From the NCBI RefSeq assembly GCF_009911645.1, contig NZ_QWKI01000057.1:1-64000 (forward strand): 64,000 nucleotides of DNA, in the 5' to 3' direction. Numbering within the stretch: the first letter of the stretch is position 1; each line of letters opens with the position of its first letter. Below the pieces are notes generated by a model that saw only the letters and a list, made by a program, of their open reading frames with translations, did not search any database and was not told where the DNA came from. Origin of the DNA: Pseudoflavonifractor sp. 60 (GTDB lineage Bacteria > Bacillota > Clostridia > Oscillospirales > Oscillospiraceae). Positions 1-7,901 of this stretch are shown one piece after another. A program made the translations under genes and the position numbers.

Positions 1-78
1 CTCCTGCGGAACTCTTTCTTAAACCCTCCTGACTCCTCCTTTTTCTTTTTTGTTGCACTTCATTGACAATCTGCCCCG
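1..78. other. left-edge non-coding stretch
   Basis: No gene is seen here. Read on the minus strand it holds two purine-rich AGGAGG-like stretches followed by no start codon before the edge, so it may be the leader of a minus-strand gene starting just outside the window. That reading is inference. Confidence 0.25.
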
Positions 79-285
79 GCCCCTGCTGGCGCAGGGCCGT
101 ACAGGCGGCGCAGCCGCCCAGCCCCCTTTGGCAAAGGGGGTGGCGAGCGAAGCCAGGGCGGGGGATTGTCACTAGTAAAACTATCTCCTACCCAGGATTT
201 TCTGTAGATGCAGTGCCCGCCAGACAATCCCCATCGCTTCGCAGAGCCCCTTTCAAAAGGGCCCAACTCCCGCTTCACAGGAATC
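79..285 (-). repeat. composite palindromic repeat, copy 1
   Basis: A chain of short hairpins: a GGCC..CCTGC/GCAGGG hairpin (79-98), GGCGGC/GCCGCC (about 104-118) and CCCCCTTTGGCAAAGGGGG (about 122-140). A diverged core with GGGGGATTGT and ATTTTCTGTAGATG follows, then another CCCCTTT/AAAAGGG arm near 265. The same modules in reverse order and opposite orientation occur at 9318-9627, so this is a dispersed repeat family. The rest of the stretch up to the antitoxin gene (286-399) shows no gene. Confidence 0.7.
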
Positions 286-402
286 GTTGGAGCGGCGCAC
301 CAGGGCTGTCGTGCCCTGCAAGATACTTTACAAACGAAAAAATTCTTCAAAAACGCTTGCTATTGTGCAGACAACAGCGTATAATAAGGAAGAAAGGGTG
401 TG

Positions 403-627
403 ATGACAATGGCGAAGGACGCCAACGTCTTTGCGAGAGTGGACGCCTCCCTGAAGGAACAGGCGGAGAGCATTTTATCCCAGCTTGGTATGCCCATGTC
501 TGGAGCAATCAATGTTTTTCTGAAGCAAATCGTACTTCGGCGCGGCCTTCCCTTTGAGGTAACACTGCCTGCTAAAACTGCGGGCGGCCTGACCAGCGAC
601 GTCTCAAAGCTGCTGAAAGACTCCTGA
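403..627 (+). CDS. RelB/DinJ-family antitoxin, apparently orphan
   Basis: A protein of about 74 aa with the RelB/DinJ ribbon-helix-helix layout: an N-terminal strand (NVFARVDASLKEQAE), then a helix-turn-helix part with the characteristic GMPMSGAINVFLKQI stretch, then RGLPFEV. The family represses its own promoter and neutralises a RelE/YafQ-type mRNase. The start could be GTG 400, ATG 403 or ATG 409; an AGGAAGAAAGGG stretch lies just upstream. No toxin gene follows: a hairpin comes within 60 bases and the next gene is convergent. The family call is solid; whether it still pairs with a toxin elsewhere is unknown. Confidence 0.85.
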   Translation: MTMAKDANVFARVDASLKEQAESILSQLGMPMSGAINVFLKQIVLRRGLPFEVTLPAKTAGGLTSDVSKLLKDS

Positions 628-680
628 TTCGAACACATATGATCCCGGTCTCCTGCTTCAAAAGCCTCATTAAAACAGCA

Positions 681-711
681 GAGCCTTGATCTGTTCGCAA
701 TCAAGGCTCTC
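681..711. terminator. hairpin between convergent genes
   Basis: An 11-bp perfect stem, AGAGCCTTGAT/ATCAAGGCTCT, with a 9-base loop lies between the antitoxin and the convergent XRE gene. The T-run is weak on both sides, so termination is likely but not certain. Confidence 0.55.
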
Positions 712-840
712 TATTTATACCCTCCGGCTTGTTCCAATTCTCTTCCCTGCGGAGCTGCGGCCGCTTATGAAAGGGTCCGCCGTTCCCGATAAGAGCGAAC
801 TGGGCACAGCAGTTCTTTTTGCCCTATTTTCGGAATTCGG

Positions 841-1191
841 TCAATCCTCAACCTCCCACAGCTGCACCAGGTCCAGAAACAGCTCTGCGAAACGGAGCCG
901 TTTGGGCTGGGGAAGGTCCGAAATGGCCTTAATGCTGTCCAGCAGCAGCAGGGCGATTTGATACTTTTCCGGCTCCATGTCCCCCGACAGGAGGGCCAGG
1001 GGTTCCACGCCCAGCTTTTCCGCCAGATGCTCCACCATATGGATGGTTGGATTTCCGATCCCCTTGAGGTAGTCCTGGAGCGTGGAGGGAGAGATCCCCA
1101 ACTCCGCCGCCCAGGTTTCGATTGACTTTCCGCTAAGCCGCCGTTTTGCACACAGAACATCGGCTATATTCTTCTGCATTCCCATATCCAT
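841..1191 (-). CDS. XRE-type helix-turn-helix regulator
   Basis: 116 aa. Residues about 8-65 form a Cro/CI-type HTH (KNIADVLCAKRRLSGKSIETWAAELGISPSTLQDYL), with the recognition helix around SPSTLQDYL. The C-terminal half is helical and acidic with no recognised domain. It is divergent from a second XRE gene across a 284-bp AT-rich gap that contains a perfect GACAAAATTTTGTC palindrome, a plausible operator. The target genes are not known. Confidence 0.8.
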   Translation of the reverse strand: MDMGMQKNIADVLCAKRRLSGKSIETWAAELGISPSTLQDYLKGIGNPTIHMVEHLAEKLGVEPLALLSGDMEPEKYQIALLLLDSIKAISDLPQPKRLRFAELFLDLVQLWEVED

Positions 1192-1322
1192 CCTCTTTCA
1201 ACAAAAAAATAAACAAAGGGTCCACGCACCCAACCGCCGGCACAAAGTCGAATTTTGTCTGTTTTTGCCGTCAATGGGTCGTGGTCTTTCATAATACATA
1301 TCCGATAAGGAGGCCAATTTGT

Positions 1323-1336
1323 GACAAAATTTTGTC
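1323..1336. promoter_or_regulatory. perfect palindrome GACAAAATTTTGTC, candidate operator
   Basis: A 14-bp perfect inverted repeat between two divergent XRE regulator genes. A partial half-site, AATTTTGTC, lies at 1251-1259. The position fits autoregulation by one of the two flanking HTH proteins. That function is inferred. Confidence 0.5.
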
Positions 1337-1475
1337 TTTTTCGATTTTTCTAATGGGAAACCGCCAGACGGGAACTATAGGATATAGGGCGCTAAAAGCC
1401 CTACATCTCCATTTATTATATTGATTACTGCATATAGAATGAATGAAACAATACTTTATATGTAGGTGATCAATT

Positions 1476-1820
1476 ATGCTGGATTATCAGGAAATCGGAA
1501 AAAACATTAAGCTATATCGCATCCAACGAAACATGAAGCAGGCTGCGCTGGCGGAACGAATTGACGTATCCACCCAATATATTAGCCACATTGAATGCGG
1601 CAGCACATCCGTTGGACTGAAAACGCTTGTCAAGATTGCAGCGGCGCTTTCCGTGAGCGTGGATATGCTGCTGGGGACCAATTTGCCGATCCAGGCTGAC
1701 AACAGCATCGCCCCTGAACTTACTTCCCTGCTCCAGGACGCGGCGCCGGAGGACCGCAACCTGTGTCTGGCGCTGTGCCGTGCAGTGATTGAAGAAAAAC
1801 AGCGTGCGTACTTCATTTAA
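1476..1820 (+). CDS. XRE-type helix-turn-helix regulator
   Basis: 114 aa. Residues about 7-65 are a classical XRE HTH (IGKNIKLYRIQRNMKQAALA, then VSTQYISHIECG and LVKIAAALSVSVDMLLG). The tail of about 45 residues is of the kind found in small Firmicutes XRE regulators. A TAGGTGAT ribosome site precedes the ATG. It sits just upstream of the sigma factor gene, but that gene has its own extended -10 element, so the two need not be one unit. Confidence 0.85.
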   Translation: MLDYQEIGKNIKLYRIQRNMKQAALAERIDVSTQYISHIECGSTSVGLKTLVKIAAALSVSVDMLLGTNLPIQADNSIAPELTSLLQDAAPEDRNLCLALCRAVIEEKQRAYFI

Positions 1821-1845
1821 TTGGGCTATCTGGCAATTCGCCGAA

Positions 1846-1854
1846 TGGTATAAT
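1846..1854 (+). promoter_or_regulatory. extended -10 promoter of the sigma factor gene
   Basis: TGGTATAAT: a consensus TATAAT (1849-1854) with the TGn extension, 30 bases before the sigma factor start. No good -35 hexamer is visible, which is acceptable for an extended -10 promoter. Confidence 0.5.
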
Positions 1855-1883
1855 TTCGTTAACCCGACAAAGGAGAGTTGAGA

Positions 1884-2372
1884 ATGGATTTGACAAAGGA
1901 CATCCGTCAAAAAATTGAAGCTCTTTTTATGCAGCACTCTAAAGCCATGGTCCAGTTCGCATATCGCAAGCTTGAAGACAGTCATTTGGCTGAGGAAATG
2001 GTTCAAAAGACATTTGAAGAGGCCTGCAAGCACCCGGACAAGATTTCCGGTGACAAGGCCGTTGGATGGCTCTACGGCACACTGAAAAATATCATCAAGC
2101 GTGAAAAAGAGCGCGCCTATCACAAAATGGAGACGTCAGAATTTGACGATGAAAAGCTGGGCAGCGTGGAGATGGACGAGCTGATGGAGCTCCTTCTGCC
2201 CAAGGGCCTGACAAAGCGGGAGAGGGGTTTGATTTTGGCCCGCGTGGGGAAGGACCTGTCCTACAAAGAAATCTCGGAACTATTCGGCCTTTCCCAGGAT
2301 GCCAGCCGTCAGGCCTATAATCGGGCGAAGAAACGGTGCCAGTATCTGTTCGGAAAAGACCCGGCCAAATAA
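1884..2372 (+). CDS. ECF-type RNA polymerase sigma factor
   Basis: 162 aa with sigma-70 region 2 (about residues 10-70, including YRKLEDSHLAEEMVQKTFEEA) and region 4 (about 108-155, with GLTKRERGLILARVGKDLSYKEI and the HTH ending DASRQAYNRAKKR). ATG 1884 is chosen because AGGAG lies 8 bases upstream; a TTG six bases earlier is less likely. The next gene encodes a single-pass membrane protein, as expected for a sigma/anti-sigma pair. The promoters it recognises are unknown. Confidence 0.85.
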   Translation: MDLTKDIRQKIEALFMQHSKAMVQFAYRKLEDSHLAEEMVQKTFEEACKHPDKISGDKAVGWLYGTLKNIIKREKERAYHKMETSEFDDEKLGSVEMDELMELLLPKGLTKRERGLILARVGKDLSYKEISELFGLSQDASRQAYNRAKKRCQYLFGKDPAK

Positions 2373-2436
2373 TTTTATTGGATCCTGTGTCACAAAACAG
2401 ACGTCTCAGCGGATGTACATAATAGGAGGTAATGAT

Positions 2437-3279
2437 ATGATGAAAAGAACTAGCCCCGCTGGAATCCACGGGGCTAAGGCGGATACACTTGATCCGGACA
2501 CCATGTCAAATACTGAGCTGCTGCAACAGATCGAAATCCTAATGGATGCTCCGGCTGAGACCATGGACACTGATTTGATTGAGCTGTATCTGTCGAAACT
2601 GCAAGAGCGGACGCCTGTCATGGAGGACTATGACGCGGACGCTCAGTGGAAGGAGTTGATGGACCGGCCCCTCCCGCCTGCGGAGGAGCATAAAACTGCA
2701 AAATCCCGGGCGGCACGTCCCCGGCCCCGCCGCGTACTCAAATGGGTATATACCGGTCTGGCCGCAGTGCTCGCTCTGGTCATAACAACCTCTGCTTTTG
2801 GAACAAATCCCATTCAGGCTATTTGGGAGTGGGCCAATGATGCCATCCAAGTTTATACAAATCCTTCCGGTGTGATGGAGCTGAGAGACCCTTCAAAGGA
2901 ATATCAATCATTGGAGGAAGCGCTGGAAGACAATGGTATTGATCCTTCTTCCTGTCCTACCTGGGTTCCTCAAGATTATACACTATCCGAGGTTAGTTCT
3001 GATAACTTTGGAGATGTAACACGCTATTTAGCACTCTATGATTCTAGTCGAGGGGAATTATCGTTTCTGGTAATACAAGCAAAAGATATGATGTCCCTTG
3101 CTGATGAAAAGGAATCCGGTGGTTACATCTATCCTAACAATGGTATTGAATATTATATTGTTGCAAACACCGAAACCAATAAAGCAGGATGGCAATTTGG
3201 GGGTTGCTCCTATAGTATCAATGGCCACATTTCCGAGGATGAACTTATCACAATGATTGATTCTATTCATAAGGGGTAA
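2437..3279 (+). CDS. DUF4367-type membrane protein, probable anti-sigma factor
   Basis: 280 aa. The acidic cytosolic part (about 1-85) is followed by an Arg/Pro-rich stretch, one membrane segment (about residues 103-122, VLKWVYTGLAAVLALVITTSAFG) and an extracytoplasmic domain with the SCPTWVPQDYTLSEV.. pattern of DUF4367. The ATG is preceded by AGGAGGT at 6 bases. It is encoded 64 bases after the sigma gene and probably holds it inactive until a signal arrives. The coding sequence becomes clearly AT-richer from about 2840 onward, so the sensor half may have a different history from the N-terminal half. Confidence 0.75.
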   Translation: MMKRTSPAGIHGAKADTLDPDTMSNTELLQQIEILMDAPAETMDTDLIELYLSKLQERTPVMEDYDADAQWKELMDRPLPPAEEHKTAKSRAARPRPRRVLKWVYTGLAAVLALVITTSAFGTNPIQAIWEWANDAIQVYTNPSGVMELRDPSKEYQSLEEALEDNGIDPSSCPTWVPQDYTLSEVSSDNFGDVTRYLALYDSSRGELSFLVIQAKDMMSLADEKESGGYIYPNNGIEYYIVANTETNKAGWQFGGCSYSINGHISEDELITMIDSIHKG

Positions 3280-3286
3280 TATTGAT

Positions 3287-3724
3287 ATGAAAAGAAAGCT
3301 AATCCCTACCCTACTAGCACTTGTAATGCTATTAGGTTTGGTTAATACTACATATGCTGTAGATAATCAGGTAGTTCCTTATGCCAGTAGTTATCTGGAA
3401 AGCTATTATGTAACTTTATCTGCAAAAGGTAATGACAAAATGCTCATCTCTATGGGAGTGGAAGGCATTGGTGTTCAAGATAAAATCGGTGTTACACATA
3501 TTGATATTGAAGAGAAAGCAAACGGAGGATGGAGTTATTTTGATACCTTATATTCCGTAGACCATGATGATTTTTTCGCCTATAATTCGCGGAATTATGG
3601 AGGAACCGCAACGTTTTATGGAACTCCCGGTCTGTCCTACCGTGTTACAGTACATGTATATGCTCGAAAAGGAACCGGTTCTGATACCGGAAGCATCGTC
3701 TCTTACACCGTCGAATGCAAATAA
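3287..3724 (+). CDS. small secreted protein (DUF6147-like)
   Basis: 145 aa. A signal peptide (MKRKLIPTLLALVMLLGLVN..YAV) with a likely cleavage after TYA is followed by a beta-rich domain. AAGGGG lies 10 bases before ATG 3287. The start is only 7 bases after the anti-sigma stop, so the two are probably co-transcribed. The low GC content is shared with the end of the preceding gene. It resembles the DUF6147 secreted proteins of Clostridia; function unknown. Confidence 0.65.
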   Translation: MKRKLIPTLLALVMLLGLVNTTYAVDNQVVPYASSYLESYYVTLSAKGNDKMLISMGVEGIGVQDKIGVTHIDIEEKANGGWSYFDTLYSVDHDDFFAYNSRNYGGTATFYGTPGLSYRVTVHVYARKGTGSDTGSIVSYTVECK

Positions 3725-3755
3725 TTAGTTTTCATTATCTCATTGCCTCCTCATC

Positions 3756-3792
3756 AAAAAAGCTGACAGCGTTTCAAGCTGTCAGCTTTTTT
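3756..3792. terminator. strong bidirectional rho-independent terminator
   Basis: A perfect 15-bp stem, AAAAAAGCTGACAGC/GCTGTCAGCTTTTTT, with a 7-base loop serves the plus-strand sigma operon and the convergent DivIVA-like gene. Confidence 0.9.
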
Positions 3793-3814
3793 GATGTTTC
3801 GGGGGCTTTTTCAG

Positions 3815-4528
3815 TTATTCCTCGGGCAGGGGCACCGGGGCCTCGACCCGGTCCAGGTCGGTCTTGTTATAAGCCTGAACCAACTGCTCCAGCGCCGCCT
3901 CCTGGTCGCCCAGCATCTGATTGACCTTCTCCAGACAGGCGTCCGCCCGCTCCAGCTCACTGGCGGCGTGGGCGGCGGTGGCCTCCACCTGACTGCGCAG
4001 GGCCTCATACTCCCGCCCCAGACGCTGGAGCCACTGGTTCACCTGCCGCCGGGTCCGCTGGGCGTCGCTTGCCGCCTTCTCCTGCACCGCCTGAGCCCTG
4101 CGGTGGGCGTCCAACTCCACGCCGGCGGTCCGCTCCTTCAGCTGCACAAAGGCCTGGGCGTCGGGGGTCACCGCCTCCAGCCGGCCCCGCAGCGCCTCCC
4201 GCTCCTGCCGGGTCTGCTCCAGCTCCTGCCGGGTCCGCTCCAGCTGCTCCCGGTTGGCGTTCAGGTCAAAATTGGCCCGGTCCAGCTGGACGTTCAGGCT
4301 GTCCCGCTGCTGGCGGAGCCCCTCCAGCTCCCGCCGGGCCTCCTCCAGCTGGCTGCGCAGCTCCTCCCCCTCCTGCCGCAGGCCCTCCGCCTGCCGCTCC
4401 GCCCCCTCCAGCCGCTGGCTGAGCTGCTGCTGGGCCTGGGCGCTCTGCTTGGCCTGCTCCTCTAAAAACGAGAGTACGTCCTGCTTGTTGAATCCGCCCA
4501 GCGCGGCGGAACGAAACGGATGGTCCAT
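3815..4528 (-). CDS. DivIVA-like coiled-coil protein
   Basis: 237 aa. The N-terminus (MDHPFRSAALGGFNKQDVLSFLEE) matches the short lipid-binding head of DivIVA/GpsB-type proteins. About 120 residues of Gln/Glu/Leu/Arg heptads (30-150) follow, predicted as a long coiled coil, then a second helical part to the C-terminus. Such proteins mark curved membrane and recruit division or cell-wall factors. It is monocistronic and convergent with the operon to its left. The N-terminal match is clear; the precise role is not. Confidence 0.7.
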   Translation of the reverse strand: MDHPFRSAALGGFNKQDVLSFLEEQAKQSAQAQQQLSQRLEGAERQAEGLRQEGEELRSQLEEARRELEGLRQQRDSLNVQLDRANFDLNANREQLERTRQELEQTRQEREALRGRLEAVTPDAQAFVQLKERTAGVELDAHRRAQAVQEKAASDAQRTRRQVNQWLQRLGREYEALRSQVEATAAHAASELERADACLEKVNQMLGDQEAALEQLVQAYNKTDLDRVEAPVPLPEE

Positions 4529-4721
4529 GTTTTACACCTCTCTCATGCGGCCTCCGGGACCGCTGAACTTGTCGCTGCTTGAGGCATTTTAACATAGTTT
4601 GCCGCAAATTACAATCACTTCTCCGTCATTGCCGCAAAATCCTTATATTTCATTGACGGAAAGCCAGGTAAATGATATACTATTCTGGTTTTAGAACATA
4701 ATTTTTCCAGGGGGGATTACC

Positions 4722-5585
4722 ATGTGGCCGTCCGACCGATGGACCGACTATGAGCTGATCGACTGCGGCAGAGGGGAGAAGCTGGAGCGCTGGGGGGACC
4801 AGCTCCTGGTGCGCCCCGACCCCCAGGCCATCTGGAACACTCCCCGCTCCCATCCCGGCTGGAAGCACAGCGCGGGCCGCTATGTCCGCTCCTCCACCGG
4901 GGGCGGCCAGTGGCTCAACCGCTCCATGCCCCAGCGCTGGACGGTGTCCTACGGAAGCCTTACCTTTAATATTAAGCCCATGAACTTCAAGCACACCGGC
5001 CTCTTCCCCGAGCAGGCGGCCAACTGGGACTTCGCCATGGAGCAGATCAGGAACGCGGGCCGGCCGGTCAACGTGCTCAACCTCTTTGCCTACACCGGCG
5101 GGGCCACTGTGGCCTGCGCCGCCGCCGGGGCCAGCGTGTGCCACGTGGACGCCGCCAAGGGCATGGTCCAGTGGGCCAGGGAGAACGCCAAAAGCTCCGG
5201 TCTGGAGCAGGCCCCCATCCGCTGGATTGTGGACGACTGCGCCAAATTCGTAGAGCGGGAGATTCGCCGGGGCCGGAAATACGACGCCATTATCATGGAC
5301 CCCCCCTCTTACGGCAGAGGCCCCACCGGCGAGGTGTGGAAGCTGGAGGAAAGCCTGTACCCCTTTGTGGAGCTGGTGTCCGGGGTCCTGTCCGACGACC
5401 CCCTGTTCCTCATTTTGAACTCCTACACCACCGGCCTGGCCCCCAGCGTGGTGACCTACATCCTGGAGACCCTGATTTCCAAAAAATTCGGTGGCCGCGC
5501 CGTCTCCGACGAGCTGGGGCTGCCGGTGACCCAGTCCGGCCTGGTCCTCCCCTGCGGCGCCGCCGGACGGTGGACCCGGAAGTGA
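4722..5585 (+). CDS. class I SAM-dependent methyltransferase, RlmI-like
   Basis: 287 aa. The Rossmann methyltransferase core starts around residue 115 with motif I LNLFAYTGGATVACAAAG and has DPPSYGRGP (about 193-201), the catalytic motif of the RlmI/RlmL-type and PF10672 enzymes. The N-terminal PUA domain of RlmI is absent, so the target may not be 23S rRNA C1962. The ATG follows GGGGGATTACC. The next gene begins 13 bases after the stop, suggesting a shared transcript. Confidence 0.8.
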   Translation: MWPSDRWTDYELIDCGRGEKLERWGDQLLVRPDPQAIWNTPRSHPGWKHSAGRYVRSSTGGGQWLNRSMPQRWTVSYGSLTFNIKPMNFKHTGLFPEQAANWDFAMEQIRNAGRPVNVLNLFAYTGGATVACAAAGASVCHVDAAKGMVQWARENAKSSGLEQAPIRWIVDDCAKFVEREIRRGRKYDAIIMDPPSYGRGPTGEVWKLEESLYPFVELVSGVLSDDPLFLILNSYTTGLAPSVVTYILETLISKKFGGRAVSDELGLPVTQSGLVLPCGAAGRWTRK

Positions 5586-5598
5586 GGTGGCCTGCACC

Positions 5599-6102
5599 AT
5601 GATAAAGCAATTTGACGAATATTCCAGGCAGATTTCTCCGGAGGACTGGTATCTGGAATTTCCTCCCGCCCAAATCACCATACACAGCCTCAAAACCGGG
5701 CGGCAGGTCCAGGAACCCTCCCTGATTGCTGTGGTCCGCGCCCAGCCGGACAAGCTGGCCGCCGCGGGCAAAGAGGCGCTCCCATACAGGGACGACCCGG
5801 ATTATGTGGTGTTCTCCCCCTTCCGTCAGGGGCAGATTGTCCAGTATCCCGCCGCCCAGGCGCTGCTGAAGGCACTGCTGAAACAAGCCGGCCACGGTAC
5901 GGTCGCCATTCCCAAGCCCGTCATGTGCGTCCACATCCAGGAGCACACAACCCAGGTGGAGGAACAGGCCCTGGCTGAGGCGGCCATCCAGTGCGGGGCC
6001 CGGAAGGTGTTCTTCTACACCGACTCCCTGCCCGTTATGATAGACTGCGCCCAAAACCGGCCCGACCTGCGGCACGGGGTTCTCATTCACATTGAACCAT
6101 GA
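5599..6102 (+). CDS. MreB-like domain fragment, function unknown
   Basis: About 167 aa. The segment KPVMCVHIQEHTTQVEEQAL..AAIQCGARKVFFY matches the MreB/actin-fold stretch that in MreB reads roughly KPRVVICVPSGVTEVEKRAV..AAEQAGA+.VYLI. The phosphate-binding loops of MreB are not seen, so it is at most one actin-like subdomain and probably does not bind nucleotide in the usual way. ATG 5599 is preferred over GTG 5587, which overlaps the GAGG ribosome site. It ends 12 bases before the ecfA1 start. Confidence 0.55.
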   Translation: MIKQFDEYSRQISPEDWYLEFPPAQITIHSLKTGRQVQEPSLIAVVRAQPDKLAAAGKEALPYRDDPDYVVFSPFRQGQIVQYPAAQALLKALLKQAGHGTVAIPKPVMCVHIQEHTTQVEEQALAEAAIQCGARKVFFYTDSLPVMIDCAQNRPDLRHGVLIHIEP

Positions 6103-6114
6103 GAAGGTGACACT

Positions 6115-6969
6115 GTGGAAACTATTATCAAAACCGAAGATTTACACTTCTCCTACCCCGCCGTGGAGGGGACCACGCCCGTGGTGCTGGACGGCGTGGA
6201 CCTGGAGATCCAGGAGGGCAGCTTTGTGGCCGTCCTGGGGCACAACGGCTGCGGCAAATCCACACTGGCCAAGCACATGAACGCCATCCTCCTGCCCTCC
6301 GGGGGGACGGTCTGGGTTGACGGCATCAACACCGCTGACGAGGACCGGCTCCTGGACGTGCGCCGCACCGTGGGCATGGTGTTCCAGAACCCGGACAACC
6401 AGATTGTGGCCAACGTGGTAGAGGAGGACGTGGCCTTTGCCCCGGAAAACCTGGGGGTCCCCCCCGCCGAAATCAGGCAGCGGGTTGACGACGCCCTGAA
6501 AGCGGTGAATATGTATCAGTTCCGGGAGCACGCCCCCCACCTCCTCTCCGGCGGCCAGAAGCAGCGGGTCGCCATCGCCGGCGTCATCGCTATGCGGCCC
6601 CGGTGCATCGTGCTGGACGAGCCCACCGCTATGCTGGACCCCATTGGCCGCAAGGACGTGCTGCGCACCATCAAGACCCTGAACCGGGAGCGGGGGGTCA
6701 CGGTGGTCCTCATCACCCACCACATGGACGAGGCCGCCCAGGCCGGACGGCTGATTGTCATGTCCAAGGGGCGGGTCGTGGCCGACGGCACGCCAAAGGA
6801 GGTCTTCTCCCAGGTGGAGGAGCTGCACCAGGTGGGCCTCACCGTCCCCCACACCACTCAGCTGCTGTGGGAGCTGCGCCAGGAGGGATTCGACGTCCCC
6901 CTGGACGCCCTCTCTGACGAGGAGTGCGCACAGGCGCTGTACAATCTTTTGCAGGCACGGGGCGCGTAA
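6115..6969 (+). CDS. ecfA1: energy-coupling factor transporter ATPase EcfA1
   Basis: 284 aa. The ABC ATPase has Walker A GHNGCGKST (42-50), Q-loop Q91, signature LLSGGQKQR (143-151), Walker B IVLDEP (165-170) and a switch His in ITHHMDE. With EcfA2 and EcfT it forms the shared energising module that drives vitamin uptake through separate S-components. The GTG start has AAGGTGA 5 bases upstream. The order ecfA1-ecfA2-ecfT is the standard Firmicutes arrangement. No S-component gene is in the window. Confidence 0.95.
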   Translation: METIIKTEDLHFSYPAVEGTTPVVLDGVDLEIQEGSFVAVLGHNGCGKSTLAKHMNAILLPSGGTVWVDGINTADEDRLLDVRRTVGMVFQNPDNQIVANVVEEDVAFAPENLGVPPAEIRQRVDDALKAVNMYQFREHAPHLLSGGQKQRVAIAGVIAMRPRCIVLDEPTAMLDPIGRKDVLRTIKTLNRERGVTVVLITHHMDEAAQAGRLIVMSKGRVVADGTPKEVFSQVEELHQVGLTVPHTTQLLWELRQEGFDVPLDALSDEECAQALYNLLQARGA

Positions 6970-7037
6970 CAACCGCCGCCCCTTCGGATTTGACCCCTCA
7001 CGGGGCAGATACCAATCATAAAGGATGGGAACCGCCC

Positions 7038-7901
7038 ATGGAACCAATTATCGAAACAAAAATGCTGACCCACATCTACTCCGCCGGGACCCCCTTCCAG
7101 CACACCGCCCTGGACCAGGTGGATTTCTGCGCCTACCCCGGGGAGTATTTGGGCATCATCGGCCACACCGGCTCCGGCAAATCGACCCTCATTCAGCACC
7201 TGAACGCTCTGCTCAAGCCCACCTCGGGCCAGGTGCTGTTTCAGGGCGCCGACATCTGGTCCGACCCCCAGACCACCAAAAAGACCCGCTTCCAGGTGGG
7301 GCTGGTGTTCCAGTACCCGGAGTACCAGCTCTTTGAGGAGACGGTGTACAAGGATATCTCCTTCGGCCCCAAAAATATGGGGCTGGACAGCAAAGAAATT
7401 GACCGCCGGGTCCGGGCGGCGGCCTACTTCGTGGGACTGCGGGACGATCAACTGGAAAAATCCCCCTTCGAGCTGTCCGGCGGCCAGAAGCGGCGGGTCG
7501 CCATTGCTGGCGTCATCGCTATGGAGCCCAAGGTGCTCATCCTGGACGAGCCCACCGCCGGCCTGGACCCGGAGGGGGTTGAATCCATCCTGGGCAACAT
7601 CCGGGAGTACCACCGGGCCCACAACGCCACCATCATCCTGGTCTCCCACTCCATGGAGGAGGTGGCCCGCTCTGTGGACCGGCTGGTGGCGGTGAACGAC
7701 GGGACCATTCCCTTTCAGGGGACCCCTCGTGAGGTGTTCCGCCACGGGGACGAGCTGGAGAACATGGGCCTGGGCGTGCCCCAGCTCACAAGAGTCTTCC
7801 ACCGCCTGAGGGCCATGGGCGTGGAGATCGACCCGTCGGTCTACACCCTGGGGCAGGCCAAGGCGGCCATTTTGGCAAAGCTGGGAAAGGGGGCGGTGTA
7901 A
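7038..7901 (+). CDS. ecfA2: energy-coupling factor transporter ATPase EcfA2
   Basis: 287 aa. Walker A is GHTGSGKST (42-50), the signature is ELSGGQKRRVAIAG, Walker B is VLILDEPTAGLDP and the switch region is LVSHSMEE. The sequence just after Walker A and the GLGVPQLTRVFHRLR tail are typical of the A2 subunit. ATG 7038 has AAGGATGGGA about 8 bases upstream. The stop codon directly abuts the ecfT start, so translation is probably coupled. Confidence 0.95.
   Translation: MEPIIETKMLTHIYSAGTPFQHTALDQVDFCAYPGEYLGIIGHTGSGKSTLIQHLNALLKPTSGQVLFQGADIWSDPQTTKKTRFQVGLVFQYPEYQLFEETVYKDISFGPKNMGLDSKEIDRRVRAAAYFVGLRDDQLEKSPFELSGGQKRRVAIAGVIAMEPKVLILDEPTAGLDPEGVESILGNIREYHRAHNATIILVSHSMEEVARSVDRLVAVNDGTIPFQGTPREVFRHGDELENMGLGVPQLTRVFHRLRAMGVEIDPSVYTLGQAKAAILAKLGKGAV

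Noticed and set aside
625-690. A tRNA-like T-arm (GTTCGAATC on the minus strand) near 628-640
   Set aside because: No matching acceptor stem, D-arm or CCA end could be folded around it, and it overlaps the end of the antitoxin gene.
6060-6115. Riboswitch ahead of the ECF transporter genes
   Set aside because: Only 12 bases separate ecfA1 from the preceding gene and no conserved aptamer can fit.
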